Origin: Microbotryomycetes sp. JL201
Taxonomy: Eukaryota > Basidiomycota > Microbotryomycetes
Length of the DNA: 64,000 nucleotides
Assembly (NCBI GenBank): GCA_033819885.1
Contig: JAQYUZ010000040.1
Coordinates: 1-64,000, forward strand
Direction: 5' to 3'
The position numbers were made by a program, and so were the translations under genes. A model generated the notes under the pieces. It was not told the origin of the DNA. It was given only the letters and a program-made list of their open reading frames with translations, and searched no databases. This document shows, in pieces, positions 48,337-59,137 of the stretch (positions within the stretch are counted from its first letter, which is position 1; every line of letters starts with the position of its first letter).

Positions 48337-48577
48337 CGCACTCTCTGGGCGAGTTGCCGGGAGACACTGCTCGGCACGCACGGAGAGGCCTGTGCACGCA
48401 GTCGAATGCGCCGAGGACCGTATACTGTGGAGGGCTACAGCCAGGCGCGAGCGTCAGCTGAGCCGAGTGCCAGCCTTTGCATCCGTCGTGGTTGGAGGTT
48501 GACCCAGGTCAGAGTGAGTTTCGACAGTTCGTCGCTGGCCAGAGACCGGCGGCGCCGCGCTCGCGAGCCCGCTCGTA
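48337..48577. promoter_or_regulatory. Divergent repressor/activator intergenic region
   Basis: 241 bp between the QUTR-like ATG (minus) and the Zn2Cys6 gene (plus). It contains ACCGGCGGCGCCGC at about 48545-48558, with CGG and CCG triplets that a zinc-cluster protein could bind. This is suggestive only. Confidence 0.35.
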
Positions 48578-51531
48578 ATGGACAGCGACAGCGGGACAGA
48601 GGATACAACGAGACCAACAAAGCGCGTTCGGGGCACGAAAGGTGCCAGCCGCGTCACAAAAGCGGTGAGCTCCTCAGGTTCGCTCCCCACTCGGCTCACT
48701 TCCGCTCAGCTGACTTACAAGGCTGTTCTGCACGCGCCCATTCAATCTCAGTGCGACCAGTGAGCAAGACGCAGCCGCTTGCAGAGCTCAAGTGCTGACT
48801 CCGAGCTCGGTGTTGTGCTCAGATGTCGGAAGCGTCGAATCAAATGCGAAGTCTATCCGAATGCAGGCACAGACAGACCTTGCCGTGTATGCACAGAGGC
48901 AGGAACTGCAGCCTCCTGCACGTTCTCGAGGCCGACGCGCAAGAGAGGGCCGCAGGCCGGCCTCGCAAGGAGCCTCGAGGACAAAGTGGCGACATTCGAG
49001 CGGATCATAGTACGTCGCCGAACCCTCTCTGACCTTGATTCGAGCTTTTGGCAGTGATCGCTGACCACTTCTGCCGCATCTCAGGGACACCTTATTTCTG
49101 GCAGCCCAGAGTTGCAAGGCACAATCGCCGTGTTGTTATCGTCGGACCCTGGCACTACAAATAGAGCAAAAGAAACGTACGATGCTACTGGCCTGAATGC
49201 CCTCGTGGAAAATTTTGCCTCAGCGCTTTCCAGCTTTTCGGTTGGCGTCAGGGACGAAAAGCCAAGACAAGGGACGGCAGTCGATCGAACCGCTGTACCC
49301 TACAGGTCGGTGGATGCTACAGGGATGCCTTTTAGTACAGTAGACTCGTCTCCGCTGCTGTTGTTTCCTCACGTTCCGTCCGGGCAAAGCGATACGTCTG
49401 CGTCGTGGCAAAGCCGGAACACAACCTCTGGCTTTGAGGATCCAGGCTCTTCTGGCCAAGATCCGGGATCTGGTGGTCCCGACGGGCCATCGACAATTGT
49501 CGGCAGCTCGGCTGTTGCAGCGTCGCCTATGCACGCCAACGAGTGAGCCGTCCAGATTACAGCTGAGACGCTATGACCTGACCACAGGCATCTTTCTCAC
49601 AGCTCTAGCCGCAGCGGTACAACACTTGTCGCACTACCACCGGACCATATCCGGATCCAAGTTCTTGACCTCTACTTCAATCAAGTCGTCAATACGTCCC
49701 TGCCGATGCTTGCAAGTTACGAATGCTTCGCCGCTGAAACCTCGGACTGACATGTCTTTCAATCAGGATAAGAACCTCTTTCTTCGATGGAGTGCACAGT
49801 TGCCGTCTTCTGCAGTGACGGACCTGACAAAGCTAGCATCCGACGTCAGCGTTGAGCTAGCGCTGGCTCTGTTTGCCGTCACGGTGCCGTACCTACCGCC
49901 TGCTGTGGCTGCCGAGCTGAGTGATGCCAGAGCTTTCGCTGCTGCTGCGCGCTGGCATCTGCACCTCGCTATGCAAGCCCCAACGTTGCAGACTGTTCAA
50001 GCAGCTTGCCTTCTTGCGATTACGGACTGGGCTCACGGCCAGCTTCATCGCGCTTGGACTTTAAGCGGTGAGTTGCTGTTGCTATTGCAGGCCCTCTTGT
50101 TCTAACGCCGCTTTCATTCAGCTCTTTCGCTTGCTCTAGCGCTCTCCTTGTCGCTTCACCGGGTCGACACAAAGCACGGACAGGGAAAAGGGACCCTTGA
50201 CGCAGTTGCAAGTGTGCATGCGCTGCTGAGCTTGCGAGTCGCGTTGCCATCGCTCGCGCCTTGGGACAGCATACCCGAACCTTCACCGAGCATGGATTCA
50301 GATGAAGACTTCGAGCTGTGGCGCAGCGACAAGGCACCGGCTGCCTTGCGTGGAGAACGTGGGCTGCAGCCTGGTCTCAGCTCCATCCCGTCGCGGACTG
50401 TAAGGTCAGGCGCGCTGTCGACATTCGCCAGGCTCACTGCTCTTTGCAAGACGGCAAGCTCTGTTGAGCAGTGGGAACAGCGTCCGCCAGACGACAGCAA
50501 GGAAGCAGACCGCCAAAATCTGCTGCTCGCCCTAGTAACATGGCAACGTGCGCTACCTGAATACCTCTGCCTTGGCCCTACGGCTAGTAGCATAAGCCAA
50601 CTCCAAAACCGTTCCCGACACATTGTAGACATGCATCTTGTTTTTTTGGCATTGTGGATCAAGCTTATCAGACCCTCGTGAGTGTCGAGCAGTACGGTTC
50701 CGAACTCGTTGTCATGAATCTGAAGCGTCTTCGATCAGACCCAAGCCTGAAGACCAACAATCGCTCGCAGCAGTCGTTGATGTGCTCACACAGTGCCTCA
50801 ATGCCTATCGAGAACATTTCACGCTACTTCGCTCGCTTCCGTGGGTCGAGATGGTTCTGGACGTCTTGCGCGCTGCCACGTCCGCAGATTCAGCCGTAGT
50901 GCAAGACGCATACGCAGAGTTGGCGTGCGTGCTACCTGTAGCAGCAAATTACGCTCCAGTTGGAGTCGCTGCTCAACACGGTACGCGACGCATGCGCATG
51001 AGCGAGCCGCCTTTCCTGACAATATTGCTTTTTTCTACAGATTCGTCGTCAGGATCTGATCCCGCTTTTCCGATATCGGAAATGGCGCTCGAACCGACTT
51101 CTGCACAGTTGCAGCATCCGCAAGCCGCTCAGTCCGCATCATCCAAACCGTTCGAGGCCTTGCTCTCTTTTTCAAATGAGCTCGGCAACGGCGCCAACCC
51201 TACGACTGTCGTGGACTACAGCACTTGGGACCAGGCAGACTTGCTCGTCTCGCTTGGCTTGATTGCGGATCCAAATTCAACAACGGCTGTGCCCGGAACC
51301 TGGGCGGGGCACGGATTTTCGAACGAAACAGGCATCGAACCGGTGCCGCCGCTGCCGGATGCCAATGAGTCAGATCCATCGAACAGCATACACGCCCGTC
51401 CCTCGACTCTTGGATCACCAATGCCTGACGTTAACTCGGCATCAGGCTCAATGACGCCGTGGCCAGAGTTGCAGCAACCTCCGATGGATCTGATGGACAG
51501 ATGGATGGCTAGGGGGGCGCTTGGTTTCTGA
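48578..51531 (+). CDS. Zn2Cys6 transcription factor with fungal-specific middle homology region
   Basis: The start MDSDSGTEDTTRPTKRVRGT at 48578 is followed by two introns that assemble the zinc cluster CDQCRKRRIKCEVYPNAGTD and RPCRVCTEAGTAASC (spacing C-x2-C-x6-C-x11-C-x2-C-x8-C). A basic linker (RPTRKRGPQ) and LARSLEDKVATFERI, a short dimerisation helix, follow. The middle has VQAACLLAITDWAHGQLHRA and WTLSGEL, like the fungal_trans domain (QALLL...G....AW...G.A.R), then a long helical region to MDRWMARGALGF at 51531. Its place beside the repressor suggests it is the cluster activator. It does not show AROM-like DHQS/EPSPS sequence. Several introns are inferred and internal borders are uncertain. 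Confidence 0.8.
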
Positions 51532-51614
51532 AGTTGACCATGGTTCGCTTGTTGTTGTCATGACTTCCTTACAAGTTGATCAGCTCGTAGCTGACGTCTA
51601 TGGTGCGCTGATGT

Positions 51615-53005
51615 CTATTGCGGGCGAGAGTACTCTATCTTTTCACACCGTCGCCACACGGAGCGAATCAGGCGGTCTTGCGCTTCTTTCGCTGTTTCTC
51701 CGTCGGCAGGAGCACATGGCCTGACGGCCAAATACATGCGAGATCCAAGGTCACAATCCGGGATGTCGCCCGCTTCCTCCAGACCTTGAGGTGGTAGAGA
51801 CGGCACGACGCGGCCACCTGCTTCGTTGATGATGGCTACTCCCGCACACACGTCCTGCGCTCGGGAACTCAGTTGCAGAAGCTCGAGCGTAAGCTTGTTT
51901 TGACTCACCCATTCCCAGCATCCGGACTCGTAAAAAATGTCGGCCGCGCCGGTGGCAACATAGACGAGGTCTAGGGCTGCACTTCCGAGGCTACGCATTC
52001 CGTGGACCATGCCACCTTTGCCTCCGCGACCTTGCATTTCTGCTGCCATGTTCCACATTGTGTTGACTTTTTTGGTCAAATTGCTCGTCGGCGCGTCCGA
52101 GCGCGCTTTGCCCCACTCCGCAACGAACAGGCATCCCTTGGGAGCGTCTGTGGGAATTGGCTGAGGTGGCAAGTACGGAAGTTGGACGGCGTGACGAAAA
52201 GGTGCCCGCAGCCCTTGCACCGGTGCGGCGCCTGAACAGGCTAATGCTGTTGCTTCAAATGGAAAAGAGATCGGGGTAGACCACGAGCCATGTCCTTTTG
52301 CAGCGGAGTATAGTGTGCCTGAAGCATTCGTCACGTGCAGTCCTCCCATGAAAGGAGCAAAGATGGCACCGACGACTGGTTGCTTGCTGGGAGTTCGATC
52401 TCGTCAGCTTTACTCCCATCTAGCTGGGGGAACCTTACTCGATGCAGAATCCAACGGATACACAGCAGGTGGGAAACATGTGAACGAAATTCACTGTCTG
52501 AATCAGAGATAACACATCAGTAAGGTTTCACGACGTTTGCCACAGCTTGAAGTCGCACGCACTCCGTCGAGAGGATCCACAATCCACGTTGGACTCTGTG
52601 TGAAGTCTGTAGGTCACGCTGTCAGATATCACAGAACATGTAGCAAGACCCACGTTGTCGAGCAGAAAGCGCTTTTCCTGGCCGGATGAATAGCTCTCCT
52701 CGCCGATAATTCTGTGAAACAGAGGTCGCTTGTGAGCAATTTACCGATGTAAGTGCGTACAGCTTAATGGCCCACTTGTGTGTTGGGTACGTTTCTCGTA
52801 TGGCGTCAGAGATGAGTTGCTCTGCATGGGTGTCTGCCCGTGTGACGAGGTCGGCAGCGTTCTCCTTGATGGCGATCGTTGCATCAAAGTGGGCCGGCCG
52901 AGTACGTGACATGCGAGCGAGAGCTTCGTCACGAAGGTAGGAACCTGCTCTGATGGCAATGGAAGCAGCGAAACGGTGCAACTCGTAGAGGTCGAGGGTG
53001 TCCAT
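51615..53005 (-). CDS. qutG: Inositol-monophosphatase-fold protein, QutG-like
   Basis: The start MDTLDLYELHRFAASIAIRA at 53005 leads to the metal-site motifs of the family: KENAADLVTRADTHAEQLI, then GEESYSSGQEKRFLLDN (the GEE metal ligands). After introns come SPTWIVDPLDG (the DPLDG metal motif), MGGLHVTNASGTLYSAAKG, GSAALDLVYVATGAADIF-ES and the final metal Asp region CWEWVSQN-DVCAGVAIINEAGG. In this form the last motif reads WEWVSQNKLTL with D only in the next DVCAG, so W-D is not canonical and splice borders there should be checked. QutG is a known member of ascomycete quinate clusters with unclear role. It ends EYSRPQ at 51615. Confidence 0.85.
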
Positions 53006-53293
53006 GGCTCCTAGCGCGACAGCGAGGCTAGTCTGTAGGAGTGTGCGCACGCAAGGGCTCTACGTCTCTTGAGGTGGTGCAGAAGTTGCCCTGTCGCGAA
53101 AATGGAGATGCGTGTGGGTATGGCGAGGTGCGAGATGGCAGAATGTTTAAAGACAATGTGGCGCCCATGCCAGAATTATTACCTAGTCAGAGGCGAGACA
53201 TGTGCATCATCTCGTCGAACATTTTATTTCTGTCGCTGGCAAAAGACGAAGAGAAATTACAACATTGTATCAATCGAGTCAAGCTAGCTTGCA

Positions 53294-54867
53294 CTACTGT
53301 TCAGGCGGCATGCTGTGGTTCTCAAGGTCCTCCTGGACCTGCTTTCGAACAATTTCCATAACTCTGTCTACGTTCAGATCGGACTCGTCGCAGTTGAGCC
53401 ACAACTTTTGTTGTTCGATGCCTTGCCACGCCATTGGCTCGACTCCGTCGACCACTTTCCAATCGAGGTCCTGGCCGATTTGAGCGAGCTCTGTCCACAA
53501 GTGAGGATGGTAGCACACTGGAGGTATCGCGAATTGTCAGCGACGTGCAAGAACCTAGCTTGAGTCTATTTCCACACACTTTCTAGCAGGACACCTTTGT
53601 CATCCTTTTGCAGAATCTTCTCTATGATCGCTCGCGCGTTTTTTTCACCCTCTGTGGCTGGAGGAAACGCTGGAACGGCCGAGACGATGTAAGCTGTAGA
53701 AAGAGTCAGCTATCACCTTTCGGCCATGCGCGCGGGGCAACTCGCCAGGTGCTTCCAAGTCATTGACCTGTTCGACAGATTTGATGTGTACCATTGTCGG
53801 GCTGAAAGCAGGTGAAGCATTCTTTTGGTAGTCCTTGATGAGAGCCTCAACCTCGCCGTCGTCGCGGTTTGCCACGTAGATGGGATCGCAGTTCATCCAC
53901 TTGTTCAGGGCATATACAGCAGCTCTGATCAGAATCACATCAAGTAAGAACGTGGAATTCAGAGACAAAGAGGGCGGTCTCACCGCGATGCGCCACCAGC
54001 GCCAAAGATCATACCGGGCCTGGTCTTCCCCGACTTGATGTGACTGTCGTCGGCTCTTTTCAGACTCTCATACACCCCAACAGAGCTGTGCGCGACTGTC
54101 AATTGCGCGGAAGAGTCGAGAAGAACGCAAATCAGCTCACTCTGTGTTGTGGCCGACGAGAATGCGTTGCCCGTTCGGTGCTCTCTTGACTATGACGGTG
54201 TTACACGCTCCAATATTTTTGCCGTCTTCTGTTAGTTCGTCCAAGTGTTCACAAATGGCGACTTTGTTTGGCACTAGGGCACAAGAGTCAAGATCATGAT
54301 CCGCGAGCCCGCTCTTCGGAATAACCCACTTGATACTGCGCTGCCGGCGAATTCTGGGTCCTTCGCGAGCTTGAGAAAGGCGGGAATGTCTGCACTCTCA
54401 TACTTGCGGTACGTCCGAGGCACGCCCGCGAGTTTCGTGATCGTGTTGTGCAGGAACGGAGCGTATGTTCGGTTCAGCGGAGCTGTACAGGGTAGACCTC
54501 AGCTTTCAGAACGGGTTCATGCAGTCAACCTCATCGAGATGCGTGTCCACTCACTGGCAAAGAGGAACGTCTTGCCCGGTTGGTCAAAGAACTCTTGTGC
54601 GATGACCACTGCGCGTAGACCGCAGTGTAATTTGGATCAGACGGAATCCATATCAAACGCCTTGCAGTCCAGGTTCTCACTTATTCTGATGGCTTTGAGA
54701 GCGAAACAGGTGATCCGCGTGGAGTCTCCACTGAGCAAATCCCGAACGCGACAAACGTCGGGCCGCGGGCATTGCTCAAAACAATTATCCTTTGCCAAAC
54801 CTCCGCACTGATCTCGGCTTCTGGGCAACTGGGGTAGCTTGCTGTCTGCGCGTTGCACATTGAGCAT
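53294..54867 (-). CDS. Quinate/shikimate dehydrogenase-like protein 1
   Basis: Shikimate dehydrogenase fold. Exons join as QEFFDQPGKTFLFAT then PLNRTYAPFLHNTITKLAG, IPAFLKLAKDPEFAGSAVS, the substrate-Lys motif MPNKVAICEHLDELTEDG, ACNTVIVKRAPNGQ and GHNTDSVGV (catalytic Asp). The NADP-loop is GMIFGAGGASRAAVYALNKW with YVANRDDGEVEAL. The C-terminus is AYIVSAVPAFPPATEG, GVLLEMCYHPHLWTELAQ and AWQGIEQQKLWL, stop at 53294-53296. Catalytic residues are all present, so an active quinate or shikimate dehydrogenase is likely. The start is ambiguous: either the ATG at 54867, with a Cys-rich 75-residue leader, or an ATG split by the first intron (A|TG), starting MVIAQEFFDQ. Confidence 0.83.
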
Positions 54868-54893
54868 ACACTACAGCACGCTCATCAGTTGCT

Positions 54894-56202
54894 ATGGGCA
54901 CCATGACGACGCGACCACAGAAAAAGTTCTTCTTGTTCGGTTATCCCATTCAGCATTCGTGCGGCGAGATGCGCTTCATTTTGGGCCTGCAAATCGCTGA
55001 CACACCGTGACTGCTCGCTAGTACTTCGCCTGCGTTCCACAACAGCATCTTTCAAAGTCTCGAGCTCGAGTGCACATTCGAACTGTACCCTGCTGCAACA
55101 GTCACGCAAGATGTGCTTGAGGCGATGCGGAGTCCGAGCTTCGGAGGAGCGGCGGTAACCATGTGAGTGCTACGCGTCGAAATACTACTCGACTCGACTG
55201 ATACGTTGTGTCTCGATCGAAGGCCTTTGAAAGTCGCGATGATGGCACACGTTGACGAGATATCGCCTGAAGCTCAAGCAATAGGATCTTTAAACACGAT
55301 TGTCGTCATCGGAACTCGTGCGGATGGCAGCTTGATACTGCAAGGCAGGAACACAGACTGTATTGGCATCAGCAGGTCGTTAACACGGTCGGCAATGGCG
55401 CTGCAAACTGATAACCACTTCAAGGACAAATGGGCTCTCGTGATCGGCGGAGGTGGAACGACACGTGCTGCAGTATACGCCCTCTCCAACCTTGGCATTA
55501 CACGCATTTTCCTGATCAACAGATCTGTCAGCGAGACCGAGGCAATCATCGAATCGTTTCCAAAGTGCGTGTGAGAGTTGCACACAGCCGTGCTCGAGTA
55601 TACCGCAGTCTCCTTGTACTCACTTTGATTTCAATTATACACTCTAGTCTCCGGCTCTCCGCTCTGACATCTCCTACGCAATGGACTAAGGAGCACGAGC
55701 GTAATACCGTATGCGGAGTCGGCGCAATCCCTAGCATTTCCCCAACATCGGAAGAAGAGCACAACGTGTACGCTATCGCCCGCAGGATCTTTGAGACTTC
55801 GCCTGGTAGCGCTGCGTCTTCAAGACATTTCCTTGAAATGGCGTACAAGGTGAGCTCAGCTATCATTCTGGTGCTCGGTTGGCAAACGTGCTGATGCTTC
55901 TTCTGTGCTGTACCCTGAGCGTAGCCGCGACGCACTTTAATGCTGGCTATTGCCGAAGAGGCTGGGTGGCAAACAATCGGAGGCGAGTCACAATTCATTA
56001 TTCTCATCATGTCGATATGGTTCTGAACCCTTGTTTGTACTTTTCACTGGCAGGAGTGGAAGCAATGATTGAGCAGGGTCTGGCGCAAGCTCGCATTTGG
56101 CTCGGATCGGCCGCACTCTCTGCGCGTGACGGTCAGTACGTGCTCCCTGACAATGTTGTGCAGTTGGCTGCCAGCAAAGTCCGACGTGGAAACGATGGTT
56201 AA
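54894..56202 (+). CDS. Quinate/shikimate dehydrogenase-like protein 2
   Basis: Head-to-head neighbour and distant paralogue of the gene at 53294-54867. The start MGTMTTRPQKKFFLFGYPIQ at 54894 splices to HSTSPAFHNSIFQSLELE; then FGGAAVTM-PLKVAMMAHVDE (substrate Lys), GSLNTIVVIG and GRNTDCIGI (catalytic Asp). The nucleotide loop is ALVIGGGGTTRAAVYALSN with IFLINRSVSETEAI; GGGGTTR replaces GAGGASR. Later exons give SSRHFLEMAYKPRRTLMLAI, EEAGWQTIGG and VEAMIEQGLAQARIWLG, ending KVRRGNDG at 56202. It looks intact. One of the two genes may prefer quinate and the other shikimate, but the sequence does not say which. Confidence 0.82.
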
Positions 56203-56310
56203 ACAGCTAGCTGGCAGGCAAGTCAAGCACTGCCTGGCGGCGAATCGTAGATCACGTGACACGAATTCGAATTGTTGTTGTACAATCCCTCCCTTTACAA
56301 ATAGTCCGCA

Positions 56311-57532
56311 ATGAGTCACACGAAACTGGTCTCTGCAAACTGCTACCTCGCGACGCATCCGAGAAAATGTCTTGGCCTCCCGCTGCAGCATGGCATGATA
56401 CGACGCCGACTCTTGACCACCTCGGTCACACGCCATCAAGGCTCACGCTCGGCCGTGCTTGACATGCGACTAGAGCAACGGCAGCAGCGTTCAAGTCTGC
56501 CGCCTGACGAGCCGCTGAATGACCCATTCCGTGAGAGCTAGAGTCTAGCATTACACCGTGCTGCATTCTGACGATGAACTTTAGTCGCAATGCTTGCGTC
56601 ACCGCTCCGCCGATGTTTGGTAACGCAGCGCGTGCTGCCGAAAGGCGAGTCATAGCCATGGCTGAAATCTGCTGGAGCTCACGTGCCTTTATTTCCGTAC
56701 CACAGATCTGCTGATCAAGCTCAAGGTGGCTCGTTTGCCTGGATCAGAGACGCTACAACCCGTAATTGTGCCGGACGGAGTGCTCCACCCTCGATTTGTA
56801 CAGACAAAGCATGGAAAGGGCGCATACATCGCATGTCGCAAGTCGATTGTCGAAAGGATGGTACAAAAAGGTCGGGACACACAGTGCAAATTCGGTGTCC
56901 ATCCGGCTCATCGTTCTGCTCCGTCAGGTTCTTACAAACGCTTCGCTTCAACGGCCAGGATGCCACCCTCAATGGTGCTCATGATTGAACACCAACTGGT
57001 TCAGCGAACGGTGCAAGAATCGACAATGTTGCTAGACAGGTGCACGAGTCGTCCGGCTAAACTCGCCTCGGGGAACTTGCGCCCGACACCGATGCTGCCT
57101 TGCGCTCTACCCGGCACGCAGACTGCAGAGCTAGGAACTTTGCATTCAATGGGTTCGCAAATTTTGGCAATTATAGACTTGGCCAAGCAAAGCAAGGACG
57201 CCAAATTTTCAGATATTTTGCTGGCGCAAACGGCGCGACCAATCCCGGTGTTTCGCCCTCAAGTTTTGTTTGAGGCCATTTCTCACACGTCGGCTGCACC
57301 TGGATCCGAAGGCAAGATCCTGGCGGAACGCTTTGAAACCAATTTGCAAAGAATTGTTCGTGTCTTTGACGAGCGCAGGCTTCAAAGAAACTTGCCGACA
57401 GTCGCGTCACCGCCGTCGAGCACGCTCGCTGTCGTCGCTGACAGTAGCACAGAGTCGGTAGCCGACCTGCTGCCGTTTCTGGTCTCGCTTCTCAGGTGTC
57501 GATTGTGGTTGGAGGAGAGTACGCACTCATAG
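56311..57532 (+). CDS. Unrecognised protein inside the quinate cluster
   Basis: Not recognised. An ATG at 56311 opens MSHTKLVSANCYLATHPRKC and MIRRRLLTTSVTRHQG, a basic, Ser/Thr-rich and acid-free start that could be a mitochondrial presequence. One or two introns (about 56531-56580 and 56650-56705) probably lead into a long frame with LLIKLKVARLPGSETLQPVI, VPDGVLHPRFVQTKHGKG, LGTLHSMGSQILAIIDLAKQ and ERFETNLQRIVRVFDERRLQ, ending at 57532. No domain or catalytic motif is visible. Splicing is uncertain, so this could also be two small genes. Its place between pathway enzymes makes co-regulation possible. Confidence 0.4.
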
Positions 57533-57680
57533 CGATTCATGCAAAAAGATTGGTAATGCAGAAATGAGATGTTGTGATTGATCATGCGTGCAGGAAAGAT
57601 ACAACAAATGGCAAACGAATCCCGACACTACCTCTACAGTTTCGGTTGAGCGGACGCGGATGGCACTGGAGATAAGATCG

Positions 57681-58760
57681 TCAGTGACCGGATCGCAGCC
57701 CGGACAGACAATCAAGGAACGTACACGCGCTACCCGATCTTTCAAAGGCCTCAAGTACCGCTTGAGACAAGCCTTTGATTGCTCGTTCAGCATGCGTTTG
57801 GGGAACCGACGGGTCTTGATCTGCGAGACTGTCGTTGAAGACTTCGATCGACCATGGACCGGTGTATCCAGTCCTGACAACTGCGTCTGAGAATTGCTCG
57901 ACTGGCAGGTACGCTCCTTTTTCCTTTTCGAGAGGGAACAGCCTGCTGCTGCGCGACCATGGTCTGATTTTTGGCACTGCTGGATCCTTCGGAGGCGACA
58001 TTGGTGGCGACATGAAGCGACCGTCGGCGACTTGGTAGAAAAAGATCTTTTCGCCCGGTACACGCGCTACCAGCTCACTCATATTGGCAGCGAGTCGTTC
58101 GTCGACGTCAGGGCCGAGTCGACCCGAAGGAGAATAAGGATCTGCCCATTCGAGGGCCAAGGTGTTGAAGGAGTCGAGGCACAGGCCTAGGTTCGGTCGG
58201 TCTGCCGCATGAACTACTTGCCAGGCATCTTGCCAGCTTTTCCGGTGTGCGCCGAACGAGAGACCTTCGTACATGATCCGGATCGGCGGCGAATACTCGG
58301 ATGCCACATCGGCGAGCCATGCAAGATCTGCAGCACAAGCCTCGAGATCGCCTGTCGTTCGCGGCGCGGGCACCGAATTTGTACAGCACAGCAGCAGTGA
58401 AGTGCCGAGGAGCGGCATGATATCGAGGATACCTTTTGCGAAATGGCGAGCCTTGCATCTGTCGTGTTCGTCAATGAATCCTTCAAATTCGCGCAAAGGT
58501 TGCCAGCAGCTGATCTCGAGGCCGAACGACTTGACCAAGTCGCCTAATGCGGCGGCGGCGAACCGAGATACCGAATCTCCATCCCGCTGACAGTTTGGCA
58601 GGCCGTGTGCTGCGGCGTACGAGTCGCGAAAATCCCACCAGTCGTTGTCAAACAGCTCGATGGAATCGAAGCCGGCGGCGGCGGCAGCCGCCAGCTTGTC
58701 TGGAAGCGAGTGGTGCTCAAATGACCCTAAAGATAGTGATGCAATGCCCAGCGAAGGCAT
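57681..58760 (-). CDS. qutC: 3-dehydroshikimate dehydratase (QutC/Qa-4-like)
   Basis: Single open frame of 359 residues, ATG at 58760. It converts 3-dehydroshikimate to protocatechuate, the exit step of quinate catabolism. The TIM-barrel sugar-isomerase-like fold shows AAAAAAGFDSIELFDNDWWD, KSFGLEISCWQPLREFEGF and PLLGTSLLLCC, then metal ligands in RIMYEGLSFGAHRKSW (Glu), NLGLCLDSFNTLALEWADP (Asp) and IFFYQVADGRFMSPP, and the last Glu in WSIEVFNDSL. Family enzymes use a divalent metal bound by two Glu, an Asp and a His or Gln; these appear to be present. It is divergent from the quinate permease. Confidence 0.92.
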   Translation of the reverse strand: MPSLGIASLSLGSFEHHSLPDKLAAAAAAGFDSIELFDNDWWDFRDSYAAAHGLPNCQRDGDSVSRFAAAALGDLVKSFGLEISCWQPLREFEGFIDEHDRCKARHFAKGILDIMPLLGTSLLLCCTNSVPAPRTTGDLEACAADLAWLADVASEYSPPIRIMYEGLSFGAHRKSWQDAWQVVHAADRPNLGLCLDSFNTLALEWADPYSPSGRLGPDVDERLAANMSELVARVPGEKIFFYQVADGRFMSPPMSPPKDPAVPKIRPWSRSSRLFPLEKEKGAYLPVEQFSDAVVRTGYTGPWSIEVFNDSLADQDPSVPQTHAERAIKGLSQAVLEAFERSGSACTFLDCLSGLRSGH

Positions 58761-59137
58761 GTCGAGACTGTTTGATTGGTAAGGAGTTTGCAGGACTGCG
58801 TGCGTGGCAAGGTGTCCACAATACCTCGTATTGACGGTTTGCCGTTTGCAAAGCCCGGTTCCGATGCTCTCAACTTTTAGAGCACCGACCGCCGTTCTCG
58901 CGTGAACGTTTACGGCGGCCCGGCGGAGAATTCGTCCTTTCTCACGGCGCGCAGTCGACTCGGCCCCAGTCTGGGGTGCGTGGGGTCCCGGTCGGCGAAA
59001 AGTGTGAAGAAAAATGTTCTTCCAGCAATCTGGCCAGACAAGAAAACAGGCAGCCCGACAACGGGTCTACTTCTCCTCACCTCGCTCCATTCTCTGGAGA
59101 CTCCACATTCGGAGTAAACTCACACTAGACTGCCACT
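58761..59137. promoter_or_regulatory. Divergent dehydratase/permease promoter with CGG inverted repeat
   Basis: 377 bp between two ATGs. It holds CCGCCGT at 58889-58895 and its exact reverse complement ACGGCGG at 58912-58918, separated by 16 nt, the layout expected of a zinc-cluster dimer site. The ascomycete QUTA/QA-1F consensus (GGRTAARYRYTTATCC) was not found. Confidence 0.45.

Noticed and set aside
58761-59137. Ascomycete QUTA/QA-1F operator GGRTAARYRYTTATCC
   Set aside because: No matching or near-matching 16-mer was seen by eye in the promoter.
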